The notes beneath the pieces are model-generated. The model saw only the letters and a list, made by a program, of their open reading frames with translations. It searched no databases and had not been told where the DNA came from. A stretch of 64,000 nt of DNA from Paenibacillus amylolyticus. Its GTDB lineage: Bacteria; Bacillota; Bacilli; Paenibacillales; Paenibacillaceae. Every line of letters starts with the position of its first letter. Within the stretch, counting starts at the first letter, position 1. Shown piece by piece: positions 27,638 through 37,030 of the stretch. Position numbers and translations under genes: made by a program. Location of the stretch: NCBI RefSeq assembly GCF_029689945.1, contig NZ_CP121451.1:558001-622000 (forward strand), given 5' to 3'.

Positions 27638-28395
27638 TGAATGCCTATTTCAAAAGTGTATGGCCGCCCTTTGTGGCGGTTATTCTCTTTATCGCCCTAT
27701 GGCAGGGAGCCGTCTCCCTGTTCCATATCGAGAAATGGATGCTGCCTGCACCGTCCGACATCGCCCGCGAAGCGGCAACCCAGGCCGAGCGACTTGGCAT
27801 GCACGCCTCCGCTACTACTCAGTTAACGCTGATCGGATTCGCCGCCGGCACAGCGGTTGGATTACTGATCGCGATGGTGCTGCATTTGGTTCCTTTTCTC
27901 AAGTCAGCCCTGTATCCATTACTTATTCTTAGTCAAAATATTCCGACCATCGCGCTCGCGCCGCTCCTGTTAATCTGGTTCGGATTCGGGCTGCTGCCCA
28001 AGCTGATTACCATCATCCTGGTCTGCTTCTTCCCCGTTGCGGTGGCCGCGATGGACGGCTTGACCCGTACCGATGCGGCCATGATGAACTACATGCGAAT
28101 GGCTGGTGCGAAACGTCATCAGATCTTCTGGAAGCTGGAGCTCCCCCATGCCCTGCCATCCGTGTTCTCCGGTGTCAAAATCGCCGCTACCTATAGCGTG
28201 ATGGGTGCCATCATTGCCGAATGGATTGGTGCAGACAAGGGTATTGGTTATTATATGATGCTGCAAAAGTCAGCTTATCGCACAGATCGCCTATTCGTCG
28301 CCATCATGATTATTGTGGCGCTCAGCTTGCTGCTCTTCCTGCTCATCGCACTGCTGGAGAAGCTGCTCGTGCGCTGGCGTCCACAGAAGCGTTAA
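27637..28395 (+). CDS. thiX: Thiamine-precursor ABC transporter permease (ThiX-like)
   Basis: Membrane subunit of the importer, 252 aa with six predicted helices. The ATPase-contact loop reads NYMRMAGAKRHQIFWKLELPHALPSVFSGVKIAATYSVMGAIIAEWIG, typical of the taurine/NMT1 permease family. It starts one base into the stop of the preceding gene and lies 39 bp before the ATPase gene. Confidence 0.93.
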   Translation: MNAYFKSVWPPFVAVILFIALWQGAVSLFHIEKWMLPAPSDIAREAATQAERLGMHASATTQLTLIGFAAGTAVGLLIAMVLHLVPFLKSALYPLLILSQNIPTIALAPLLLIWFGFGLLPKLITIILVCFFPVAVAAMDGLTRTDAAMMNYMRMAGAKRHQIFWKLELPHALPSVFSGVKIAATYSVMGAIIAEWIGADKGIGYYMMLQKSAYRTDRLFVAIMIIVALSLLLFLLIALLEKLLVRWRPQKR

Positions 28396-28434
28396 CAACG
28401 CATGTAAGTCTATATATTAGGAAGTGATGATCAT

Positions 28435-29343
28435 ATGAATCGGCAACAGGACGAACAAGTCCAGCCCGGACGAGAAGCACGTGCAATGGAGCCAAAGCCC
28501 GGTGATAAGCTTCACTCGGCTACCCCTGATCGACCAGCAAATAACAAGCTTGCTCCCATTCCACCTGCACTGGACGTTGTTGATGTTCATGCATCATTCC
28601 GTGAACGGCGGAGCAGGTTACCCGTGCTGAACGGCCTGTCCCTGACCGTGAAGCAAGGTGAGTTTGTCGCTATCGTTGGGCCGTCCGGCTGTGGCAAAAG
28701 CACCCTGTTCCATATCATTGGCGGTCTGCTGAAGCCACAGGAAGGGCAAGTGCACATGAACGGTCATGATGTGACGGGCCAACGTGGCAAGATCAGTTAT
28801 ATGCCACAACAGCCTGCCCTTTTCCCTTGGCGTACCATTGAAGACAATGTACTGCTTGCCGGTGAAGTAGCTTCAAGCGCTCCCCCTCGGGCGGAAGCAC
28901 TTGCAGAGGCTCGAAAGTGGTTAAGCAGCGTGGGTCTGGCCGGGTTCGAGCAGGCATATCCTCATATGCTGTCGGGCGGAATGCAGCAGCGTGCTGCATT
29001 TTTGCGTGCCCTGCTCAGTCCGCAGGAACTCATGCTGCTGGACGAACCCTTCAGCGCACTGGATGCACTGACACGCAGCGACATGCAGCGCTGGCTGCTC
29101 GATATCTGGGAACAGAACCGCCGCTCGGTGCTGTTCATCACCCATAATATCGAAGAAGCATTGCTACTTGCGGATCGGGTCTATGTGTTATCCAACCGGC
29201 CTGCAACAGTGTTGCATGAGGTACATGTTCCTTTTGATCGCCCCAGACGAGAAGAAATTACGGAGGAAGCCGCCTTTTTGGAGCGTAAACGGCAGATTTC
29301 ACAGTGGATGAGAGAAGAACAGCAGAAAGCCCGCCTATCTTGA
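28435..29343 (+). CDS. thiZ: Thiamine-precursor ABC transporter ATPase (ThiZ-like)
   Basis: Nucleotide-binding subunit of the importer. Walker A GPSGCGKST (about residue 80), Q-loop YMPQQPALFPW, signature LSGGMQQRAAF, Walker B LMLLDEPFSALD and switch histidine in FITHNIEEAL. 302 aa, with an unusual hydrophilic N-terminal extension of about 45 residues before the ABC fold begins (DVVDVHASFRERR). AGGAAGTGATGATC precedes the ATG. Completes thiY-(MTH1187)-thiX-thiZ. Confidence 0.93.
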   Translation: MNRQQDEQVQPGREARAMEPKPGDKLHSATPDRPANNKLAPIPPALDVVDVHASFRERRSRLPVLNGLSLTVKQGEFVAIVGPSGCGKSTLFHIIGGLLKPQEGQVHMNGHDVTGQRGKISYMPQQPALFPWRTIEDNVLLAGEVASSAPPRAEALAEARKWLSSVGLAGFEQAYPHMLSGGMQQRAAFLRALLSPQELMLLDEPFSALDALTRSDMQRWLLDIWEQNRRSVLFITHNIEEALLLADRVYVLSNRPATVLHEVHVPFDRPRREEITEEAAFLERKRQISQWMREEQQKARLS

Positions 29344-29448
29344 TAGCGCGGGTTTTAAAGTTATTATTTTCCTTAAATGGGTGATCCGCCACAAGGGATT
29401 TTGCGTAACATAGTTAAAATATATAGAAACACAAGGAGGAATTCCCTC

Positions 29449-30254
29449 GTGCATTCTCAAGTTTTTGCACCATTGATTGATGCTCATATTCACTTGGATC
29501 AGTATACCCCTGACGAACAACGTGAGATGCTGTTATCCTTCCCGACTCAGCAGGTGGAAGCAGTCATTGCCGTGTCCATGAATCTTGCTTCTGCCCAGGC
29601 CAACCTGGAGCTTGCTAAGCAATATCCACGCACCGTCTATCCGGCCTTCGGTTTCCATCCGGAACAGGAACTGCCTTCCCGTGCAGAGCTGGACCTGTTC
29701 TTCCAATGGATCGAGAAGCATATGGGACAAGCTACAGCTATAGGAGAAGTCGGTCTTCCCTATTACAACCGTCTGGAAGCGGAGCAGGCAGGGCAGCACT
29801 TCGATCAGAGCGGATATATCGAGCTGCTTGAACATTTCATCCAACTCGCGAAGAAGTACAACAAACCGCTTGTCCTTCATGCCGTATATGAGGATGCGGA
29901 TATCGTCTGTGATCTGCTGGAGCAATACCATTTCCGACGTGCTCATTTCCACTGGTTCAAGGGTTCCCGCGAAACCGTAAGGCGCATGGCGGACAACGGT
30001 TATTTTATCTCCTTCACACCGGATATACAGTATGAAGAAGAGATTCGTGAACTCGCCCGGCAATATCCAGTAGAACAGGTTATGGCCGAGACCGACGGAC
30101 CTTGGCCCTTCGAAGGACCGTTTGAGGGAAGAATGACACACCCTGCCATGACCAGACAAGTCATTCAGGCATGGAGTGAGATCACCGGCATGGGAACCGA
30201 GCGGGCCACCCGCCTCTTTATCAGAACACGAAGCGTTTCTACGGCTTAACTTGA
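29449..30254 (+). CDS. TatD-family metal-dependent hydrolase (frameshift near end)
   Basis: TIM-barrel deoxyribonuclease-like hydrolase. Metal ligands: DAHIHLDQY at the start, EVGLPYY, LVLHAVYEDAD, HFHWFKGS and MAETDGPWP. GTG at 29449 follows AAGGAGGAATTCCCTC. The reading frame as given ends LFIRTRSVSTA; adding one T to TTT at 30217-30219 gives LFYQNTKRFYGLT and a stop at 30252, which matches the family's usual LFxxNTxRFYG ending. About 268 aa repaired. Distant from the textbook TatD group, so the substrate is open. Confidence 0.88.
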
Positions 30255-30306
30255 TTACAGTCTAGTAGAAGCAAGCTTCACTCGCTTGCCCTGCCAGCAC
30301 AACACA

Positions 30307-30342
30307 AAGAAGCCAGTCGACTTTTCCTCGACTGACTTCTAA
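30307..30342. terminator. Hairpin between convergent tatD-like and nitroreductase genes
   Basis: AGAAGCCAGTCGA and TCGACTGACTTCT pair with one mismatch around a CTTTTCC loop. A short T-poor tail follows on the plus strand. Confidence 0.6.
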
Positions 30343-30352
30343 TCTACACATA

Positions 30353-30537
30353 TATAAGTGGAACAAAATTTTTACACAAGAATGTAGAGGACAGAAATAA
30401 CCTGAGGAAGCAGAGCGTTCGCCTTTATAACCAGATTTTCACCTTTTTAAAAGTGGATTGAAAAATCTGGGGATAACAGCGATCGGAGGGTTGTTCTGTC
30501 ATCGGAGTAGCAGGTGTAACTACCTTTAGTTCAACTT
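30353..30537. mobile_element. MITE-like family A, copy A6
   Basis: 185 bp. Ends TATAAGTGGAACAAAATTTTTACAC and the complement of TTAAGTTGAACTAAAGG. Core GTAGAGGACAGAAATAACCT, AGAGCGTTCGCC, AATCTGGGGATAACAGCGATCGG, TTGTTCTGTCATCGGAGT. Its right end reaches the TAA stop codon of the nitroreductase gene (30536-30538). Confidence 0.85.
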
Positions 30538-31279
30538 AACGTTTCAAGAATCCTTTGCTTTCCAGGAACGGTCTCACCTGCAAGCGTGCCGGCTCAGTCA
30601 GGCGCTTCGCCATCAGCTCGGACCATGGAGTCGTGCGTTCACCGTTGGTCCGCTCTTTCATATACGCCGTCGTTGTCTCATCATAATGCTCAACACCTTT
30701 GAGGCTCTGCTCGGCGTTATAACGATGATGATGCAGAACTGCATCCAGTGGCAGACGCGGTCGAATTCCCGTTTCCTGATCTGCAACACCAATGCACATG
30801 CCGTACACTGGATATACACCCTCCGGCAATCCCAATAGTTCAGCCACTTCTTCAATCCGGGTACGAAGCCCACCGATATATACGATTCCGAAACCAAGTG
30901 ACTCTGCTGCAAGAGCTGCATTCTGCGAAGCCAGTGCGGCATCAATCGTAGCTACCATGAAATTCTCGGTCGAATCGGCATACGATTCCTTCTCAGGAAG
31001 ATGACGCTTTGCAGCATCACTCAGTCGATACAGATCAGCACACCATACGAGAAACACGGGACATTCATTGACGTAGGCCTGATTGCCTGCCAGTTCAGCC
31101 AGCTTGGCTTTCTGCTCTATGTCTCTCACAGCAATCACAGTATAGGCCTGCACACTACTTGAAGAGGAAGCCATCTGCCCTGCCGATACAATGGCTGCAA
31201 GCTGCTCTTCACTCACCGGGTCTGGCTTGAATTTGCGTACAGAGCGGTGTTTCATCATCAATTCAATGGTTTCATTCAT
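30536..31279 (-). CDS. NfsA-type oxygen-insensitive NADPH nitroreductase
   Basis: FMN-dependent nitro/flavin reductase of 247 aa. It starts NETIELMMKHRSVRKFKPDPVSEEQL, with the usual RSxRxF FMN phosphate contact, then AGQMASSSSSVQAYTVIAV, AALAAESLGFGIVYIGGLR and the C-terminal PRLPLDAVLHHHRYN segment that marks the NfsA/YcnD group. The ATG overlaps the end of the tetR-family gene by 8 bases, so it is co-transcribed and probably controlled by it. Confidence 0.92.
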   Translation of the reverse strand: MNETIELMMKHRSVRKFKPDPVSEEQLAAIVSAGQMASSSSSVQAYTVIAVRDIEQKAKLAELAGNQAYVNECPVFLVWCADLYRLSDAAKRHLPEKESYADSTENFMVATIDAALASQNAALAAESLGFGIVYIGGLRTRIEEVAELLGLPEGVYPVYGMCIGVADQETGIRPRLPLDAVLHHHRYNAEQSLKGVEHYDETTTAYMKERTNGERTTPWSELMAKRLTEPARLQVRPFLESKGFLKR

Positions 31280-31870
31280 GAATGTTCACTCCCAATCCTC
31301 GAAGTACGAACTCAATCGTCTGATCAGCAAGTTCGTCTGTATTCATATCCTGATATTCAAAGCCAAATCGTGAATGCTTGGCCCGTTTGTGCGCCAACGC
31401 CACACCCATAACCTGAAGCATCGCATATGATACGGACTCGATCTGGAACAACCCCTGGTCTTTTCCTTCTTGCAGCAGTTCCCTCACTCGGGTCCAGACA
31501 GGGTCCAGAAAACGAAATACGGTAGCTGTCCGATGTGTACGCAGTGTAATCTCCAGCTGAACAATATCGCTCATCTCCCGGTCCGTCATCGTGAACTTCA
31601 CAACTTCACCAATAATTCGTCGGATACCTTCCACAGGCGAGGACATGGACTCTTCCGCCAACGAGTTCATCATATGCCCAGGGAAAAAATGCTCAAATAA
31701 CGCTTCGAACACCTTTTCTTTGCCGCCAAAATGATAGAGACCAGCGACACATTCGCACCCGCCTCATCACAGATTTGACGAACACTCGTCCCGTCATACC
31801 CCTGCTGTGCAAAAAGCTTCTTGGCTGCAAGCAGTATCCTCGTTTTGATATCCAACTCCGGTTCCATCAT
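31272..31870 (-). CDS. TetR/AcrR-family regulator (frameshifted)
   Basis: Helix-turn-helix N terminus DIKTRILLAAKKLFAQQGYDGTSVRQICDEAGANVSLVS, about residues 5-45. The frame breaks near 31736; one added T gives YHFGGKEKVFEALFEHFF, the expected end of the TetR DNA-binding domain. The C-terminal ligand domain resembles the CerR/DUF1956-type region (MTDREMSDIVQLEITLRTHR). About 199 aa repaired. It lies between the membrane-protein gene upstream and nfsA-like downstream. Likely operators are the twin palindromes at 33225-33253. Confidence 0.88.
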
Positions 31871-31958
31871 TCCGTCCCGCTCCCTCTTGTCCGTTCATTT
31901 CGTTCGCTCCAGCTCAAGGGCTGCAGTCATGTACTCTATCTGTCTATTATATTACACC

Positions 31959-31988
31959 AAGCACCCCGATGAAAATCATCGGGTGCTT
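31959..31988 (-). terminator. Hairpin between the ABC-2-type gene and tetR
   Basis: AAGCACCCGATGA and TCATCGGGGTGCTT pair with one bulged base. The T-run after it is weak, so partial read-through into tetR is possible. Confidence 0.6.
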
Positions 31989-32025
31989 GTCTATCCTATG
32001 AAGCAATTACAATGCTTCTGCTATA

Positions 32026-33183
32026 TTAGTTGGCGCGTGCCGGGCTTGGTGCGCCAGCTGGCATGCGTTGTTTTTTCAACAACGTCACCACCAGGGACAA
32101 AGCAACCGCAACCAACAGCACAATCACGATGGAGCCCGCAGCAGATTGAACTCCTGGGCCTCCCAACTGCACGCTCAGAATACCCTGAACGGCGTATGTT
32201 GCAGGCAGGTACTGTCCAATGCCGCTATAGAAGCTGTTCAGCAATTCACGCGGTACCATTGCACCGGAGGATACCAGTTGCAGGGACAGTGAGATGATGT
32301 TGAACAGACTTCCTGCGGGTCCGAAGCAGATCAGGAAGAACTGGGAGAAGAACATGAACGTGCACAGGAAGAGTGCCTGGAACAACCAGAACGCGACAAA
32401 TCCTTGCGCAATCTGTCCGCCCAGTGCCACGATCAGCGATGATCCCAGCAAGGAAACGACCAATGCAGAACCCACGTTGATGACTACTCTTGCGCCAAAC
32501 AACGTCAATCGGGAATAGGTAGATGAGAGCATACCCATCGCTGTCTGGAGATTCATCCCCATGATCATGGCACCTACATAGGAAGCCAATACCATCATCA
32601 TCGGCACCATCTGATTATTCATCCCGTTAACCGGGTTGATCGATGTTGTTGTTCCTTCCACTCGGGTGGTCAGGTTTGTAGCGGCTTCAGCAGCCTGCTC
32701 GGCAGGCGCACCTGAAGCGGTTAATACCGTCTGTACCCCTTGTGCTGTAGCTTGTTTGTTAATTGTGTTTGTCACACTTTGTGATACACCTTGCATCATG
32801 CTTTTGATCGTAACCGGGTTCGCTTCATTAATGGTGTATTTAATCTCGGCGGTGGAGCCGGCCGTTTGAAGCAATTCGTTAAATCCAGCCGGGATATCCA
32901 ACACCATGTGTACTTTGTGATGATTCAACTGATCCAGCGCTTCCGCTGCACTCAGATTGGATACGGTATGAAAAGGTAGCGTTCCTGCGAGTGATTCTGC
33001 GATTCCTTTGGACATTTCGCCGTCCTCGTTCACAATCGCAACCGTCAATTCTTTGGTACGGTCATTTACTCCGGAATATGCAGTCATCCAGATCACGCTA
33101 AAGATCACTTGGAACATAAGTGCTGTTACGATCCCTACAATCACTGGCGGTTTTTTGAACAATGTACGTAAAGCCTGCAACAT
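32026..33183 (-). CDS. YhgE/Pip-like ABC-2-type membrane protein
   Basis: 385 aa. One N-terminal helix (VIVGIVTALMFQVIFSVIWM), a large extracytoplasmic domain about 35-200 with the family motif VAIVNEDGEMSKG, then five or six helices in the C-terminal half typical of ABC-2 type or DUF3533 permeases. No ATPase gene is adjacent. Such proteins are often induced by membrane-active compounds and controlled by TetR regulators; a drug- or stress-export role is an inference. ATG at 33183 follows GGAGGACACC. Confidence 0.85.
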   Translation of the reverse strand: MLQALRTLFKKPPVIVGIVTALMFQVIFSVIWMTAYSGVNDRTKELTVAIVNEDGEMSKGIAESLAGTLPFHTVSNLSAAEALDQLNHHKVHMVLDIPAGFNELLQTAGSTAEIKYTINEANPVTIKSMMQGVSQSVTNTINKQATAQGVQTVLTASGAPAEQAAEAATNLTTRVEGTTTSINPVNGMNNQMVPMMMVLASYVGAMIMGMNLQTAMGMLSSTYSRLTLFGARVVINVGSALVVSLLGSSLIVALGGQIAQGFVAFWLFQALFLCTFMFFSQFFLICFGPAGSLFNIISLSLQLVSSGAMVPRELLNSFYSGIGQYLPATYAVQGILSVQLGGPGVQSAAGSIVIVLLVAVALSLVVTLLKKQRMPAGAPSPARAN

Positions 33184-33224
33184 AAAAGGTGTCCTCCATT
33201 ACTCAAATAGTTCTAATTTGATTT

Positions 33225-33253
33225 AAACAATTGTTTGAATCAAACGATCGTTT
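33225..33253. promoter_or_regulatory. Twin 12-bp palindromes, likely TetR operators
   Basis: AAACAATTGTTT (33225-33236) and AAACGATCGTTT (33242-33253) are perfect palindromes with centres 17 bp apart, 40-70 bp upstream of the YhgE-like gene. The form AAAC-N4-GTTT repeated about 1.5 helical turns apart suits two regulator dimers. The nearest regulator is the TetR protein at 31272. Confidence 0.75.
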
Positions 33254-33445
33254 AAATTTTATGTGAATATGTCCATATTGTCAACTCATTTTTTGAAAAA
33301 TTCAGAAAATATAAGCTTCATTCATGAATGCAATTAATTCATTTTCACAAAAGAGCATAGTGCTAACTTTTCTCCATAGAAAAGAACATCTAGGCCAACA
33401 ATTCAGGGCGTACCTCTCTGGCGATTCAAACTGTTTTTTCTCAAC

Positions 33446-33482
33446 AAAAAACACGGCCCGCCGCAGCGAACCGCGCATCTTA
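33446..33482 (-). terminator. Probable terminator of copA
   Basis: On the minus strand, GC-rich GCGCGGTTCGCTGCGGCGGG(CCGTG) can fold imperfectly and is followed by TTTTTT, 55-90 bp after the copA stop. The rest of the 33184-33536 gap is AT-rich with no gene. Confidence 0.55.
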
Positions 33483-33535
33483 AATCCTCACTTTATTGCA
33501 ATAAGGCGTTGAATATACCTCCGAACAAAGGTCGA

Positions 33536-36080
33536 TCAGGCACTTCGTTTCAGCTTCATGCGTTGCAGACGCAGCGCATTCAGGACAACCGACACGGAGC
33601 TGAACGCCATCGCTGCCCCTGCCAGCCATGGAGCCAAGAAGCCAACAGCCGCAATCGGAATACCGATAACGTTGTATCCAAGTGCCCAGAACAGGTTTTG
33701 CTTGATGTTACCCATCGTGCGCCGGCTCATCTCAATGGCATCTGCAATGCTGTTCAGATCACCACGCATCAAGGTAATATCCGCCGCTTCCATCGCTACA
33801 TCCGTTCCTGTTCCGATGGCCATCCCAATATCCGCTGTAGCGAGTGCCGGAGCATCATTAATGCCGTCACCCACCATGGCGACTTTCAGGCCACTCTCCT
33901 GGAGTTTCTTCACCTCCGCAGCTTTGCCCTCCGGCAGCACCTCAGCCAGCACTTTACCGATGCCCGCCTGTTCTGCTACAGCGCGAGCCGTCCGCTCATT
34001 ATCTCCCGTAATCATGATGACATCAATCCCCATCGCCTGAAGACGACCAATGGCTTCACGAGAGGTATCCTTGATGGTGTCAGCCACCGCCACGATCCCT
34101 GCCCACTGACCATCCACCGCTACCAGCATCGCAGTACGACCCTGCTCCTCCAGACGGTTCATCTGCTGAATGGTTTCCTCAGAGACATTCACCTGTGCGT
34201 CCGCAAGCAACCGCCGTGTGCCAACCAGAATCTCCTGCCCTTGTACTGAAGCTCGCACGCCGTATCCCGGTATGTTCTCAAACGTCTCAGATGAAGCCAG
34301 TTCCAGGCCCTTGGCACGAATCCCTGCAACAATCGCCTCTGCCAGCGGATGCTCGGAGCTCTGTTCGGCTGATCCCACACGCGCCAGCAGATCGGATTCC
34401 GCCCAATTCGGAGCCATGACGACATCCGTGAGCACCGGTTTACCTTGGGTTACTGTACCTGTTTTGTCTAGTACTACGGTCTGAATCTGTTGTGCCGACT
34501 CCAGATGTTCGCCGCCCTTGAACAGAATGCCATATTCAGCCGCACGTCCTGATCCAGCCATGACTGAAGTTGGCGTTGCCAGCCCCAGTGCACATGGACA
34601 GGCAATGACGAGCACGGCAATCGCTTTTTCAAGGGAACCCGCAAAGTCACCCGGACTTGCAAACAGATACCAGATCAGGAATGTCAGTGCGGCGATACCC
34701 ACGACAATGGGAACAAATATGCCTGATATGACATCTGCGATCCGCTGAATCGGTGCTTTGGAGCCCTGAGCTTGCTCTACCACTTTGATGATCTGGGACA
34801 AAGCCGTGTCCGATCCCACCCGGGTCGCACGCAGTCGTAATACCCCGTTTTTGTTCAACGTAGCACCTGTAACAGCATCTCCCGGTTTTTTATCCACGGG
34901 AAGGCTCTCTCCACTTAACATGGATTCATCGACGGAGGATTGCCCTTCTTCAACGATGCCGTCCACCGGGATACTGTCCCCGGCTTCACCAGAATCAGTT
35001 CGCCCACCGCAACATATGCGGCAGGAACCAACACTTCCTGTCCGTCACGAATGACACGAGCTTCACGTGGAGCCAGTTCAATCAAGCTTTTGATTGCCTG
35101 TGAAGAGCGGCCTTTCGCTACAGCTTCGAACCATTTTCCCAGTAAAATTAACGTAATTAATATCGCACTTGTCTCATAATAAAGTTCTACCGGAGGCATG
35201 GCGCTGTGCCCGTTCCCATTGCCCCATGATCCATCGCTGCAGAAGGCAAGTACCCCCTGGATAACGTCAGATACAGACTGTAGAAAAACGCTGCGCTGGT
35301 ACCCAGTGCGACGAGAACATCCATATTCGCGCTACCATTACGCAATGCTTTGTATGCTCCTACATAGAACTGCCAGCCAATCACGAACTGTACCGGCGTT
35401 GCCAGCAGCAGTTGGAACCACGGGTTCATGAACAGCTCGGGGACATAGATTCCGGATGTGAACGAGAAATGCCCGACCATGGCCCACAGCAACGGAATCG
35501 ATAACAAAGCCGATATCATCCATTTCCACTTTTTGCGTTGCAGCTCACGTTCACGAACCGATGTGGTCTCTTCCTGCGTCAATTGCAGCTCAGCACCGTA
35601 GCCTATCTGCTTGATCTTGGCGGTAATATCCGATGGTTTCAATGCACCAGCGGCATACTCGATGTGCCCTGTTTCCAGCGCCAGATTCACATTCGCCTGA
35701 GATACCCCGGGTAGTCGGGAAAGACCTTTTTCAATCCGGGCAGAACAGGCTGCACACGTCATACCCGTAATGTTCAGATCCACCGATTCGGATACCGTAC
35801 CATAGCCAAGCGCTTCTACTTTATCCCGCAACGCATTCACGTTGGTTGTCTTCGGATCATACGAAACGGTTGCCTGTTCGATGGCAAGGTTCACATTGGC
35901 CTCATGCACCCCTTCCATGCGGGACAATCCCTTCTCCACTCGTGTCGAACACGCGGCACAGGTCATGCCCGTGATGTGCAGTGTTGTTTTTAGTCCGGGC
36001 GCGTCTGCCATAGGTGGCATTGATGCGGGTGTTGGTTGTGATGATCCATCTGATGGTTTAGTGGTTGAGTTATCCATCAT
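33536..36080 (-). CDS. copA: Copper-exporting P1B-type ATPase CopA (frameshifted twice)
   Basis: Cu(I) efflux pump. Two N-terminal heavy-metal-associated domains with [15 protein letters not shown] and [15 protein letters not shown], membrane CPx motif [13 protein letters not shown], phosphorylation site [12 protein letters not shown], the HP motif ([13 protein letters not shown]), ATP-binding [13 protein letters not shown] and hinge [14 protein letters not shown]. Breaks: one base short near 35200 ([15 protein letters not shown] expected) and one G short in G4 at 34978-34981 ([15 protein letters not shown] expected). Start ATG at 36080 follows AAAGGAGCTGAC. Repaired length is about 848 aa. 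CsoR box 50 bp upstream. Confidence 0.95.
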
Positions 36081-36127
36081 GTCAGCTCCTTTCATGGCGA
36101 TTCAATCTCTTGTATGTTGCATTCATC

Positions 36128-36144
36128 ATACCCCATAGGGGTAT
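36128..36144. promoter_or_regulatory. CsoR operator upstream of copA
   Basis: ATACCCC-ATA-GGGGTAT, the standard CsoR pseudo-palindrome, 48 bp before the copA start. Derepression by Cu(I) is expected. Confidence 0.88.
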
Positions 36145-36160
36145 ATATCAGACAGAAAAT

Positions 36161-36231
36161 GAGGCTTAAACCTGACTCGTGGAAAAAGGTCACTGACCTC
36201 TTTTAACAACGAGCATGTTCGGTTTAAGCCT
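36161..36231 (-). terminator. Nested hairpin between copZ and copA
   Basis: AGGCTTAAACC and GGTTTAAGCCT form an outer stem, with an inner GAGGTCAGTGACCT hairpin followed by TTTT on the minus strand. It should end the copZ transcript before the copA CsoR box. Confidence 0.65.
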
Positions 36232-36244
36232 ATGTGTAATCCCG

Positions 36245-36445
36245 TTAGACTACGTCGTATCCTTGATCTTCAATGGCAGCCTTGATCTGATCCACGTTCA
36301 CCGTCTGCTCATCATATTCCACAGCTACCGTACCCGCTGCGAGATCCACGTGACCACTCGCCCCAGCATTCTTCACAGCCTCTTCAACCGACTTCACACA
36401 GTGATTGCAGGACATTCCCGTAACGTTCAACGTAACATTAGACAT
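36245..36445 (-). CDS. copZ: Copper chaperone CopZ
   Basis: 66-aa heavy-metal-associated domain protein; GMSCNHCVKSVEEAV holds the CxxC copper site, preceded by TLNVT and followed by ferredoxin-like strands ending EDQGYDVV. It delivers Cu(I) to CopA and to CsoR. AAGGAGG overlaps a CsoR half-site (TATACCCC) just upstream of the ATG. Confidence 0.95.
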   Translation of the reverse strand: MSNVTLNVTGMSCNHCVKSVEEAVKNAGASGHVDLAAGTVAVEYDEQTVNVDQIKAAIEDQGYDVV

Positions 36446-36505
36446 TCTAAATTCCTCCTTGGGGTATATTAAAATGATAAAATTAATTAGGTGAATTGAT
36501 TCTGC

Positions 36506-36907
36506 TTACTTCATTAACTTCCGCATCGTTACCAGCAGTTCATCCACAACCTCATGTTCACCCGCTTGAATGCGTTCCACAATACAACTCTTCATATGGC
36601 CTTCAAGCAGAAGCTTGCCTACCGAATTAAGAGCAGACTGAGCCGCCGCAATCTGCGTCAGCACATCATCACAGTACGTATCCTTCTCGATCAATCCCTT
36701 AATCCCGCGAATCTGACCTTCCACACGGTTCAAACGAGAAACCAGGTTACTCTTCATCTCCTGTGAATGGTGACTCTTGCGCACATGCTTCCCATCACTG
36801 CCCTCGGCATGACAGGATACCGCTTCTTGAACTGTAGCCAAAGCTTCCGTTGAATCGGACTTGGAGGATTGCAAAGGTTCCTCGGGATGGCTCTGATGAT
36901 CCATCAT
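36506..36907 (-). CDS. csoR: Copper-sensing repressor CsoR
   Basis: DUF156/CsoR all-helical repressor. Cu(I) ligands C-H-C are visible: C of KDTYCDDVLTQI, and H and C of EGHMKSCIVERI. The core is preceded by an atypical 55-residue hydrophilic, His-rich extension (SCHAEGSDGKHVRKSHHSQ), making 133 aa instead of the usual 90-105. ATG at 36907 follows AAAGGGGTG. A CsoR box 38 bp upstream implies autoregulation. Confidence 0.93.
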   Translation of the reverse strand: MMDHQSHPEEPLQSSKSDSTEALATVQEAVSCHAEGSDGKHVRKSHHSQEMKSNLVSRLNRVEGQIRGIKGLIEKDTYCDDVLTQIAAAQSALNSVGKLLLEGHMKSCIVERIQAGEHEVVDELLVTMRKLMK

Positions 36908-36944
36908 GAACACCCCTTTTCTTTCGTTCTTTTCTAAGATTAGC

Positions 36945-36961
36945 ATACCCCACGGGGGTAT
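36945..36961. promoter_or_regulatory. CsoR operator upstream of csoR-copZ
   Basis: ATACCCC-ACG-GGGGTAT, matching the box before copA at both arms. Confidence 0.88.
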
Positions 36962-37030
36962 TCAAGCGTATTCTGATATTTTGTTAAAAATGGATGATTT
37001 CTCGTTTCGAATGGAATAGATTGACGCACC

